Part shown: positions 1 through 5,935 of the stretch, piece after piece | Layout of the letters: each line of letters opens with the position of its first letter | How positions within the stretch are numbered: position 1 is the stretch's first letter | Assembly: GCA_024278565.1 (NCBI GenBank) | Contig: JAJRSY010000039.1 | Coordinates: 1 to 7,981 of the forward strand | Source: Bacteroidota bacterium | Lineage (GTDB): Bacteria; Bacteroidota; Bacteroidia; Flavobacteriales; Flavobacteriaceae | Length of the DNA: 7,981 bases | Reading direction: 5' to 3' | Notes under the pieces: generated by a model | The model's database searches: none | What the model was told of the DNA's origin: nothing | Seen by the model: the letters and a program-made list of their open reading frames with translations, nothing else | Program-made: the position numbers and the translations under genes

Positions 1-290
1 AGACTTGGTTTTACCAACTCAATCTTGATAGAAACTTGGGTAAAACAAATCCGCTGAATGAAAAAGACCTTGCCGAATTTGTAGAGCTGCAAAAGGCCTT
101 TGCCGATAGCGAAAACTCCTGGACGGTAAACATCAAAGACGTTGACCAAAGCACATTTGATTTGAGTGTAAAAAACCCCAATACACCCGAAGAAGCACCT
201 TTGCGTGAGCCAAAAGAAATTTTGCAGGAAATGGCAGAATTAGACAAACAAAGTGCTGATATTCTTAACGCAATTTCGGAGATGCTATGA
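1..290 (+). CDS. hsdM: Type I restriction-modification DNA methyltransferase subunit HsdM, C-terminal end (partial)
   Basis: This is the 3' end of a reading frame already open at the left edge (first full codon at position 3). The translation runs TWFYQLNLDRNLGKTNPL, then NEKDLAEFVELQ. The W-F-Y-x-L followed by K-x-N-P-L and a D-L-x-x-F-V stretch is the typical tail of type I N6-adenine methyltransferases of the N6_Mtase family. HsdM binds S-adenosylmethionine and, with HsdS, methylates adenine at the recognition site. The catalytic NPPF region lies upstream of the window. The C-terminus (about residues 75-95 of the visible part) is a helical, acidic segment ending ILNAISEML, in line with the helix that contacts HsdS. 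The stop overlaps the next start as ATGA at 287-290. A TTG at 36 could be read as a start, but homology clearly continues upstream of it. Confidence 0.9.
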   Translation, partial: TWFYQLNLDRNLGKTNPLNEKDLAEFVELQKAFADSENSWTVNIKDVDQSTFDLSVKNPNTPEEAPLREPKEILQEMAELDKQSADILNAISEML

Positions 291-1075
291 AAAATGAAAT
301 TGTAGTATATCAATCACAAGAACTTGCTCAGCATATTGAAGTACGAATTGATGAAGAAACTGTTTGGCTTAATAAAGAGCAAATTGCTTCGCTATTTGGA
401 CGAGACAGAAGTGTTATTAGCCGACACATTAACAATATTTTTAAAGAAGGTGAATTGCACCGAGAAGAGGTATGTGCATTTTTTGCACACACCACGCAAC
501 ACGGAGCAATGAAAGGTAAAACTCAAATCAAAAAAGTTGAATATTATAATGTTGATGTAATTATTTCTGTTGGGTATCGGGTTAAATCAAAAGAAGGCAC
601 ACAGTTTCGTATTTGGGCAAATAAGATTCTTAAAGATTATCTTTTAAAAGGATATGCTTTAAACCAACGAATGAACCGTATCCAAAACAATGTTCAAAAA
701 ATTGCCGAAAAAGTGGACGGAATAGAATTGCAAATAGAGGCAAATCTTCCGCCCAACCAAGGTATCTTTTTTAACGGACAAGTATTTGATGCTTACACCT
801 TTGTTTCCGATTTAATTCGCTCGGCAAAAAAAACCATTATTTTGATAGATAATTATATTGACGATACGGTTTTAACCCATTTTACCAAAAGAAAAAAGGG
901 TGTAGCATTTACCATTTTTACCAAAAATATCTCAAAACAGTTGCAATTAGATATTAAAAAAGAAGTTTATCATTTTGGAGCAAGTCTGAAAGATTTGGGC
1001 AAAAAATGGTTTGCATTTTCTAAAATGGACAGAAGTTCGGTAACAGTTCTTAACTCAATTTCGGAGATGTTATGA
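287..1075 (+). CDS. RhuM-family (virulence RhuM) protein with apparent internal deletion
   Basis: A 262-residue protein of the RhuM family, often found inside type I restriction operons; its molecular role is not established. Residues about 5-130 form the conserved RhuM domain: V-W-L-N-K-E-Q-I-A-S-L-F (26-37) with a helix-turn-helix look, R-S-V-I-S-R-H-I-N-N (41-50), a Y-N-x-D-V-I-I-S-V-G-Y-R-V block (91-103), and F-R-I-W-A-N-K-I-L (107-115). A short coiled linker (about 128-152) leads to a C-terminal domain with F-D-A-Y-T-F-V-S-D-L-I (167-177), I-L-I-D-N-Y-I-D (185-192), then ASLKDLGKKWFAF. From memory of the family, about 25 residues including an S-H-D-R-F-L-I-I-D block should lie between LQLDI (to residue 223) and EVYHFG; they are missing here, in frame. 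The start is the ATG of an ATGA overlap with hsdM, and the stop makes another ATGA overlap with the HsdS fusion. Its last codons repeat the end of hsdM at DNA level. Confidence 0.85.
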   Translation: MKNEIVVYQSQELAQHIEVRIDEETVWLNKEQIASLFGRDRSVISRHINNIFKEGELHREEVCAFFAHTTQHGAMKGKTQIKKVEYYNVDVIISVGYRVKSKEGTQFRIWANKILKDYLLKGYALNQRMNRIQNNVQKIAEKVDGIELQIEANLPPNQGIFFNGQVFDAYTFVSDLIRSAKKTIILIDNYIDDTVLTHFTKRKKGVAFTIFTKNISKQLQLDIKKEVYHFGASLKDLGKKWFAFSKMDRSSVTVLNSISEML

Positions 1076-2643
1076 AAAAGGGTTGGATGTATATATTGGA
1101 ATGTGCCGATGGAAGTTATTACACAGGTAGCACAAACAACTTAGAGTTAAGAATTGCACAACATCTAGCAGGGCAAGGTGCTAATCATACTAAAAAACGA
1201 CTCCCTGTAAAATTGGTTTATTACGAAGAATATCAAAATGTTGCTGATGCTTTTAAGAGGGAAAAACAAATTCAGGGATGGAGCAGAAAGAAAAAAGAGG
1301 CATTAATTAATGGAACACCGGAATTATTACCTGAATTAGCGGTTGCTTATCGGGATAGAGACGGTGGTTTCGAGAACCTCAACCACCGGAACGAGAGCCT
1401 CAACCACCGGAACGAGAAAATGTTGACTAATGATCTCGAAGCGTTGCCTGAGGCACTCGAAGGCAACATTAATGGTTGGGAAATAAAGAAATTGGGAGAG
1501 GTTTGTGAGGTCATAGCAGGACAATCACCTGAAAGTAAATTTTATAATGATAAGGGCAAAGGCTTACCGTTTTATCAAGGGAAAAAGGAATTTAAGGATA
1601 AATACATTGGAGAGCCAACTAAATGGACAACAAAAATAACGAAAGAAGCAGTTGAAAATGATATTTTGATGTCAGTTCGTGCACCTGTTGGACCAATTAA
1701 TTTTGCAACACAAAAAATTTGTATTGGGCGTGGTTTGGCATCAATTAGAGCAGGTAAACAAATTGATAAAGAATTTCTTTTTAATTTTTTACTCAAACAC
1801 GAAAATGAGATTGTAGGTAATACAGGTGCTGTTTTCAATTCTATTAATAAAAATCAAATTGGAGCTATCCAAATCCCTATCCCCCCACTCCCCGAACAAA
1901 AACACATAGTTTCCATTCTCGACCGTGCTTTTGCGTTGATTGAGGCTCTCGAAATCAACGCAAAACAAAACCTCAAAAATGCTAAAGAGCTTTTTGATTG
2001 TGTCTTAGATAATATTCTCTATGACAAAAAATGGGAAGTGCGGCACTTAGGAGACGTTTGTGAGAAAGTTGAGTATGGTACATCTTCAAAAGCTCAATCA
2101 CGAGGGAAATTGCCTGTATTGAGAATGGGTAATATTCAAAATGGACGATTTGATTGGAAGAGCCTTGTATATTCGGACAATGAAGAAGACAATAAACAAT
2201 ACCTTTTAAAGTACAATGATGTTTTGTTCAACAGAACAAACAGTCCTGAATTGGTAGGAAAAACGGCAATTTATAAAGGTGAAATGCCAGCAATTTTTGC
2301 TGGTTATTTAATTCGTATTCACAGAAAAGAAGATATGCTAAATGCAGATTATTTGAATTACTATTTAAATAGTAAAATGGCTTTTGATTACGGAAAGACA
2401 GTTGTTATTTCAAGTGTTAATCAGGCAAATATCAATGGTACTAAGTTAAAAACATACCCAATTCCGCTCCCCACACTTGAAGAACAGCAAACTATTGTAC
2501 GTCTATTAGATAGCCTGCGAGCCGAAACGCAAAAGTTAGAAGCTGTTTACAGAAAGAAAATTGATGATTTGGAAGAATTGAAAAAGAGTATTTTGCAGAA
2601 GGCGTTTAATGGAGAGTTAAGCGAAATAGAAGCAAACCTATGA
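1072..2643 (+). CDS. hsdS: GIY-YIG nuclease / type I restriction specificity subunit (HsdS) fusion
   Basis: A 523-residue fusion. Residues 5-90 are a YhbQ/UvrC-like GIY-YIG nuclease domain: MYILECADGSYYTG at 6-19 with Tyr7 and Tyr17, Arg27, and Glu64 in FKREKQ, all catalytic positions present. Residues 91-134 are a linker made of translated short repeats (ENLNHRN twice; EALPEALEGN). HsdS proper starts near Gly135-Trp136 (GWEIKKLGEVC) and is about 388 residues long, normal for the family. It has TRD1 (about 136-275), a central conserved helix region with IPIPPLPEQKHIVSILD, TRD2 starting near WEVRHLGDVC, and the distal conserved helices PIPLPTLEEQQTIVRLLD to SILQKAFNGEL. HsdS chooses the bipartite DNA target for HsdM and HsdR. 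ATG 1072 overlaps the rhuM stop (ATGA); ATG 1420 (Met117) is an alternative start that would give HsdS without the nuclease. Full-length translation is inferred from the unbroken frame. Confidence 0.9.
   Translation: MKKGWMYILECADGSYYTGSTNNLELRIAQHLAGQGANHTKKRLPVKLVYYEEYQNVADAFKREKQIQGWSRKKKEALINGTPELLPELAVAYRDRDGGFENLNHRNESLNHRNEKMLTNDLEALPEALEGNINGWEIKKLGEVCEVIAGQSPESKFYNDKGKGLPFYQGKKEFKDKYIGEPTKWTTKITKEAVENDILMSVRAPVGPINFATQKICIGRGLASIRAGKQIDKEFLFNFLLKHENEIVGNTGAVFNSINKNQIGAIQIPIPPLPEQKHIVSILDRAFALIEALEINAKQNLKNAKELFDCVLDNILYDKKWEVRHLGDVCEKVEYGTSSKAQSRGKLPVLRMGNIQNGRFDWKSLVYSDNEEDNKQYLLKYNDVLFNRTNSPELVGKTAIYKGEMPAIFAGYLIRIHRKEDMLNADYLNYYLNSKMAFDYGKTVVISSVNQANINGTKLKTYPIPLPTLEEQQTIVRLLDSLRAETQKLEAVYRKKIDDLEELKKSILQKAFNGELSEIEANL
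1371..1417 (+). repeat. 21-bp tandem repeat in the GIY-YIG/HsdS linker, with adjoining 8-bp inverted repeat
   Basis: The 20-mer CCTCAACCACCGGAACGAGA occurs at 1377-1396 and again at 1398-1417, a period of 21 bases. Extending left to 1371 gives 25 of 26 matches. The period is a multiple of three, so it encodes the heptad E-[N/S]-L-N-H-R-N twice. The left copy is also half of a palindrome: CGGTGGTT at 1362-1369 pairs with AACCACCG at 1381-1388. Confidence 0.85.
1435..1467 (+). repeat. Short palindromic repeat just before the HsdS domain
   Basis: GTTGCCT at 1443-1449 and AGGCAAC at 1461-1467 are a perfect 7-bp inverted repeat around GAGGCACTCGA. CTCGAAG also occurs twice in direct orientation (1435-1441 and 1456-1462). 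It is read in frame as LEALPEALEGN. The CCTGAGGCACTCGAAGG core resembles the CCTGAGC..GTCGAAGG repeats I recall as dispersed in Bacteroidota genomes; that family link is from memory. Confidence 0.6.
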
Positions 2644-4298
2644 AAGAAGGTAAAAATATAGATAAAAAGTCATTGCGGATTTTAAAGGATAAACAAACCG
2701 ATTGGAATGAATTGGCAAAGGATTGTGTTTGCTTTGCTAATGCCCGTGGTGGTTTTATCTATATCGGAATAGAGGACAATGAGAATTTACCCCCAAAAGG
2801 ACAAAAAATAACGAACAGAAATTGGCCGGATATTATCCAAAAAAACATTACACATCGCACCATTAATGTAGGTATAGCCGTAACGATCGAAACAGCAGAC
2901 AATCAAGCCGAATATATCAGAGTACAAGTTTTTAGAAATGCACAAACCATAGCATCAACAACCGAAGGTAAATATTACATCCGCATACACGATGAATGTC
3001 AGCCTGTTCCTCCTGATGAAATGGCTCGACTGGCAGCCGAAAAAAATGCTTTTGCTTGGGAAGAACAAATCACTAAAAAAGTGCCGGCAAATAGATATGA
3101 TGAACAAAAACGGATAGTTTTTTTAAGAGAAATTAGAAACTCTCAACGGGTTAGTAACTTCATTAAAGAAATGAGTGATGATGAAATATTGGATTTCTAT
3201 TTTTTTCAAAAAAACGGTTATTTGACCAATCTCGGTATTTTATGGATCGGAACAAGAACCGACAGAGCATCTTTACTGTATCCGCCTGCCATACAAGTTA
3301 TACGGTATGATGAGAATGATACAAAAGTATGGAAACTGTTGTTAGATGATTATTTTCTCAATCCGAAAGAGCTTCTCGAACGTATATTAAACGATGTTCC
3401 CGACTGGCAGGAAAGCTTTGAAATTTCGGAAGGAATGTTTCGTAAGAATATCCCATTTTTTCCCATCGAAGTTGTCAGAGAGCTGGTGGTAAACGCATTG
3501 GTTCATAGAACATATACAACAAGAGGAGATATTTTTATCAATATTTTTCCCGACAGAATGGAAATACACAGTCCCGGTCCCTTACCTTATGGGGTTACAC
3601 CGGCCAATATCCTGAGCCAATCCGTTAGAAGAAATGAACATTTATCAAAAGTATTTTATGACTTAGGCTTAATGGAAAAAGAAGGAAGCGGATATGATTT
3701 GGTTTATGCGAAATTATTGGGAACAGGAAAACCGTTACCTGTGGTCAAAGAAACAGACGACCGTGTTACGGTTATTGTAAAAAAACAGTTTGTAAGCACA
3801 GATGTTGTTCGTTTAATGGATAGAGCAAGTAATGAATTCTCATTAAGACAAAAAGAGATTATTACTCTGGGCATTTTATCTCAACAACAATCTTATACAG
3901 CAGTTGAATTATCCAAATTATTAAACCAAAGTGAACAATCCGGATTAAGAAGCTGGCTTGGGCGATTGTTAAAGTTCAATCTTATTATTAAAACCGGAAA
4001 AGGGAAAGGTACTCACTATTCGGTTAATCCTGAATTTATGAGGCAAATAAATTTCAAGGGCAAAACAAATTTAAAAAATATTGAAGATTACCGGTTAGAA
4101 GAGTTGATATTAAAAGATGTAAAAGCTTATCCTAATAGTCGATTTGGTGAAATTCATAAGAGAATTGGAGCAGAAATCAATCAATATAAAGTAAAAATAA
4201 TGTTAAAAACTATGGTGGATAAAGGAATTCTTGCCACAAAAGGCGAGAGAAAATGGACGAAATATTTTATAAAGCAAAACACGCAAGAAAATGAATAA
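2640..4298 (+). CDS. ATP-binding protein with AlbA_2 (Schlafen-type) and HATPase_c_4 domains
   Basis: A 552-residue protein of the group often annotated as a RecG-related helicase or transcriptional regulator, although it has no helicase motifs. Residues about 10-125 form an AlbA_2 domain: DWNELAKDCVCFANARGG (21-38) followed by FIYIGIED (39-46). A GHKL-type ATPase of the HATPase_c_4 kind covers about 270-375. Its N-box is RELVVNALVHR with Glu281, Asn285 and His289; the G1 region is DRMEIHSPGPLP from Asp305; the G2 region is EGSGYD at 348-353. The remaining ~180 residues look like two winged-helix units (about 400-465 and 485-548), suggesting DNA binding. Such genes frequently sit between hsdS and hsdR, but their function there is unknown to me. 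ATG 2640 overlaps the hsdS stop (ATGA). The stop lies inside the first 63-bp tandem repeat, so the last codons are repeat-encoded. Confidence 0.85.
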   Translation: MKEGKNIDKKSLRILKDKQTDWNELAKDCVCFANARGGFIYIGIEDNENLPPKGQKITNRNWPDIIQKNITHRTINVGIAVTIETADNQAEYIRVQVFRNAQTIASTTEGKYYIRIHDECQPVPPDEMARLAAEKNAFAWEEQITKKVPANRYDEQKRIVFLREIRNSQRVSNFIKEMSDDEILDFYFFQKNGYLTNLGILWIGTRTDRASLLYPPAIQVIRYDENDTKVWKLLLDDYFLNPKELLERILNDVPDWQESFEISEGMFRKNIPFFPIEVVRELVVNALVHRTYTTRGDIFINIFPDRMEIHSPGPLPYGVTPANILSQSVRRNEHLSKVFYDLGLMEKEGSGYDLVYAKLLGTGKPLPVVKETDDRVTVIVKKQFVSTDVVRLMDRASNEFSLRQKEIITLGILSQQQSYTAVELSKLLNQSEQSGLRSWLGRLLKFNLIIKTGKGKGTHYSVNPEFMRQINFKGKTNLKNIEDYRLEELILKDVKAYPNSRFGEIHKRIGAEINQYKVKIMLKTMVDKGILATKGERKWTKYFIKQNTQENE

Positions 4299-4389
4299 AT
4301 GCTTTATAGAATGCTTTATAAAATCAATTCTATTGAGCAAATTGCGCAAGAAAACGAATAAATACTCAATAGAATGCTCAATAAAAGGT
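4264..4389 (+). repeat. Two 63-bp imperfect tandem repeats with co-varying hairpin arms
   Basis: Unit 1 (4264-4326) and unit 2 (4327-4389) align without gaps. In unit 2, ATTCTATTGAG (4327-4337) is perfectly complementary to CTCAATAGAAT (4365-4375). In unit 1 the same positions read ATTTTATAAAG (4264-4274) and CTTTATAGAAT (4302-4312), pairing with one G-U wobble. Two base pairs have changed on both sides (A-T to T-A, A-T to G-C), so pairing is kept while sequence differs. Each unit also has a second right arm, GCTTTATA or GCTCAATA. In unit 1, TTTTATAAAGC (4265-4275) and GCTTTATAAAA (4313-4323) form a perfect 11-bp inverted repeat. The block spans the end of the preceding gene and the leader of hsdR. 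Confidence 0.8.
4383..4388 (+). promoter_or_regulatory. Probable ribosome binding site of hsdR
   Basis: AAAAGG lies 7 bases before ATG 4396. It supports that start over the in-frame ATG at 4291, because the 35 codons between them are only translated repeat and the family N-terminus begins at MNEAETRAELIDPKL. Confidence 0.4.
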
Positions 4390-4395
4390 AATACT

Positions 4396-5907
4396 ATGAA
4401 CGAAGCAGAAACAAGAGCAGAACTAATAGACCCCAAGCTAAGGGCTTGCGGTTGGGGTGTTGTAGAAGGCTCAAAAGTGCTTCGTGAATACCGCATAACC
4501 GAAGGTAAAATCCAATCGGGTGGCAGTCGTGGCAGAAAAATTATTGCCGATTATATATTGGTGTATAAAGGCATCAAGCTTGCCGTAGTAGAAGCCAAAA
4601 GTGATGAACTGGAAGTGGGCGAAGGCGTAATGCAAGCCAAGCAATATGCCGGGAAACTACAATTGGAAACCACTTACAGCACCAACGGAAAAGACATTTA
4701 CCAAATCTGTATGAAAACAGGCGAAGAAGGTTTGGTAACAGACTTTCTAAGCCCTGAAGAACTTTGGAACAAAACCTTTGCAGAGCAAAACGAATGGAGA
4801 GAGAAATTTGCCAATATTCCCTTTGAAGATAAAAGTGGCACCTGGCAACTCCGATACTATCAGGAAATAGCCGTTAAAAACACCTTAGAAGCTTTGGCAA
4901 AAGGCAGTGAACGGATATTGCTAACCCTTGCCACAGGAACAGGAAAAACAGCCATCGCATTTCAAATTGCCTGGAAGCTGTTTCAAACCCGTTGGACGGT
5001 TCGACAAGCTCACCGGCCCAACGAACCGTCACGAAGGCCACGGATTTTGTTTCTTGCCGACCGTAATATTTTAGCTGATCAGGCATTCAACTCCTTTTCA
5101 GCATTTCCCGAAGACGCATTGGTGCGGATAAAACCCGGTGAGATTAAGAAGAAAGGTAAAGTGCCGACAAATGGAAGTATCTTTTTTACCATATTTCAGT
5201 CGTTTATGTCTGGTTCGACAAGCGTTCGACTGAGCTCAACCGAAGGCTTACCAACCACCCGGATAGATAAGAAAATAGATTTTGATGAGATTGCTATAAA
5301 TGAAGTTGCGAATGGATTTATGTACGTGCTTCAATGCAATGATGGAAGTTTTTATACAGGAAGCACAAATGATTTAGCAAGAAGAATCGAACAGCATAAA
5401 AATGGTGAAGGTGCAGAATATACAAAATTGCATTTACCGATAAAATTGGTTTACTATGAAATTTTTGATAGAGTTGACCTTGCATTTAAAAGGGAAAAAC
5501 AAGTTCAAAAATGGAGTCGGGCAAAAAAAATAGCTTTAATAAAAAATGATATTGAGCTATTAAAACAGTTGTCCAAATCAAAAAATAACGAACAAAAGGT
5601 TTCTGAGCCAAAGGTTGGTGAGCTTGTCGAACCATATTTTGGTGAATATCCAAAAGACTATTTTGATTTTATCATCATTGACGAGTGCCACCGAGGCGGA
5701 GCGAATGACGAAAGCAATTGGCGGGGCATTTTGGAGTATTTTAGTCCGGCAGTACAATTGGGTTTAACCGCTACACCCAAGCGAAATGACAATGTGGACA
5801 CCTACAAATACTTTGGCGAACCCGTTTACATCTATTCGCTGAAAGAAGGCATCAATGACGGTTTCTTAACGCCATTCAAAGTAAAACGTATCAAAACCAC
5901 TAGATGA
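4396..5907 (+). CDS. hsdR: Type I restriction endonuclease subunit HsdR, N-terminal half, with inserted GIY-YIG domain (frameshifted gene)
   Basis: This frame gives 503 residues of an EcoEI-like HsdR, the subunit that translocates DNA and cuts it. The endonuclease domain has Asp52 (ADYIL), Glu66-x-Lys68 (VVEAK) and the Q80-x3-Y84 motif, all intact. Helicase motif I is ATGTGKT (179-185), motif II DECH (429-432), motif III LTATP (457-461). Between motifs I and II are two foreign in-frame segments: a short palindrome-encoded stretch TVRQAHRPNEPS (about 201-212), and a block from about residue 273 to 413 that contains a complete GIY-YIG domain (309-392; Tyr310, Tyr320, Arg330, Glu367). Normal HsdR runs almost directly from FFTIFQSFMSG to a short loop and YFGEYPKDYFDF. 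The frame ends prematurely at TGA 5905-5907 just after VKRIKTT; homology continues in the +1 frame from 5900. Read alone, this half lacks motifs IV-VI and should not translocate DNA. The gene is best regarded as a pseudogene unless the frameshift is a sequencing error. Confidence 0.9.
   Translation: MNEAETRAELIDPKLRACGWGVVEGSKVLREYRITEGKIQSGGSRGRKIIADYILVYKGIKLAVVEAKSDELEVGEGVMQAKQYAGKLQLETTYSTNGKDIYQICMKTGEEGLVTDFLSPEELWNKTFAEQNEWREKFANIPFEDKSGTWQLRYYQEIAVKNTLEALAKGSERILLTLATGTGKTAIAFQIAWKLFQTRWTVRQAHRPNEPSRRPRILFLADRNILADQAFNSFSAFPEDALVRIKPGEIKKKGKVPTNGSIFFTIFQSFMSGSTSVRLSSTEGLPTTRIDKKIDFDEIAINEVANGFMYVLQCNDGSFYTGSTNDLARRIEQHKNGEGAEYTKLHLPIKLVYYEIFDRVDLAFKREKQVQKWSRAKKIALIKNDIELLKQLSKSKNNEQKVSEPKVGELVEPYFGEYPKDYFDFIIIDECHRGGANDESNWRGILEYFSPAVQLGLTATPKRNDNVDTYKYFGEPVYIYSLKEGINDGFLTPFKVKRIKTTR
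4995..5030 (+). repeat. Solo short palindromic insert within hsdR
   Basis: GACGGTTCG (4995-5003) and CGAACCGTC (5022-5030) form a perfect 9-bp inverted repeat with an 18-base loop. The segment contains GGTTCGACAAGCTCACC (4998-5014), whose exact reverse complement is at 5617-5633 at the far end of the GIY-YIG insert. It is translated as TVRQAHRPNEP in a loop between motif I and the conserved RRPRILFLADRN of HsdR. Confidence 0.75.
5212..5633 (+). mobile_element. GIY-YIG nuclease element with 12-bp terminal inverted repeats, inserted in hsdR
   Basis: The segment begins GGTTCGACAAGC (5212-5223) and ends GCTTGTCGAACC (5622-5633), a perfect 12-bp inverted repeat. The left end continues into a near-palindrome TTCGACTGAGCTCAACCGAA (5225-5244); the right end extends to GGTTGGTGAGCTTGTCGAAC from 5613. 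Inside is a GIY-YIG frame: MYVLQCNDGSFYTG, then Arg and Glu in FKREKQVQKWSR, with no stop codon, so it is read through as part of HsdR. Its 84-residue core aligns without gaps to the domain fused to HsdS at roughly 60% identity by eye. The element is 422 bp, not a multiple of three, so the host loop must have lost or gained bases around it. I see no clear target-site duplication. The boundaries are inferred from the inverted repeats and from where HsdR homology resumes (YFGEYP). Confidence 0.65.
5899..5907 (+). other. Frameshift site splitting hsdR
   Basis: Frame 1 reads I-K-T-T-R-stop (TGA at 5905-5907). From 5900 the +1 frame reads CTA GAT GAT TAC CGT TAC, giving LDDYRYTSDDTIVEGEIE, which continues the HsdR family sequence. 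Loss of two bases (for instance one CT from CTCT) or gain of one base explains it. There is no homopolymer, so ordinary phase variation is unlikely. Confidence 0.85.
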
Positions 5908-5935
5908 TTACCGTTACACTTCGGATGATACCATT

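Noticed and set aside
1362..1417. Short repeats considered as a CRISPR fragment
   Set aside because: The period is 21 bases with no variable spacers, and the repeats lie in frame within a coding sequence.
4291..4395. Upstream in-frame ATG extending HsdR by 35 residues
   Set aside because: The added residues are the translation of the 63-bp tandem repeats and do not fit the family N-terminus; ATG 4396 has an AAAAGG upstream and begins the conserved sequence.
5203..5640. Intein or self-splicing intron interpretation of the hsdR insert
   Set aside because: No Cys/Ser at the left junction, no HN-Cys/Ser/Thr at the right, and the segment is too short for a group I intron with its core; the insert is bounded by simple inverted repeats.
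5893..5907. Programmed ribosomal frameshifting in hsdR
   Set aside because: No slippery heptamer, pause hairpin or internal Shine-Dalgarno is evident, and HsdR is normally one uninterrupted frame; mutation or sequencing error is simpler.
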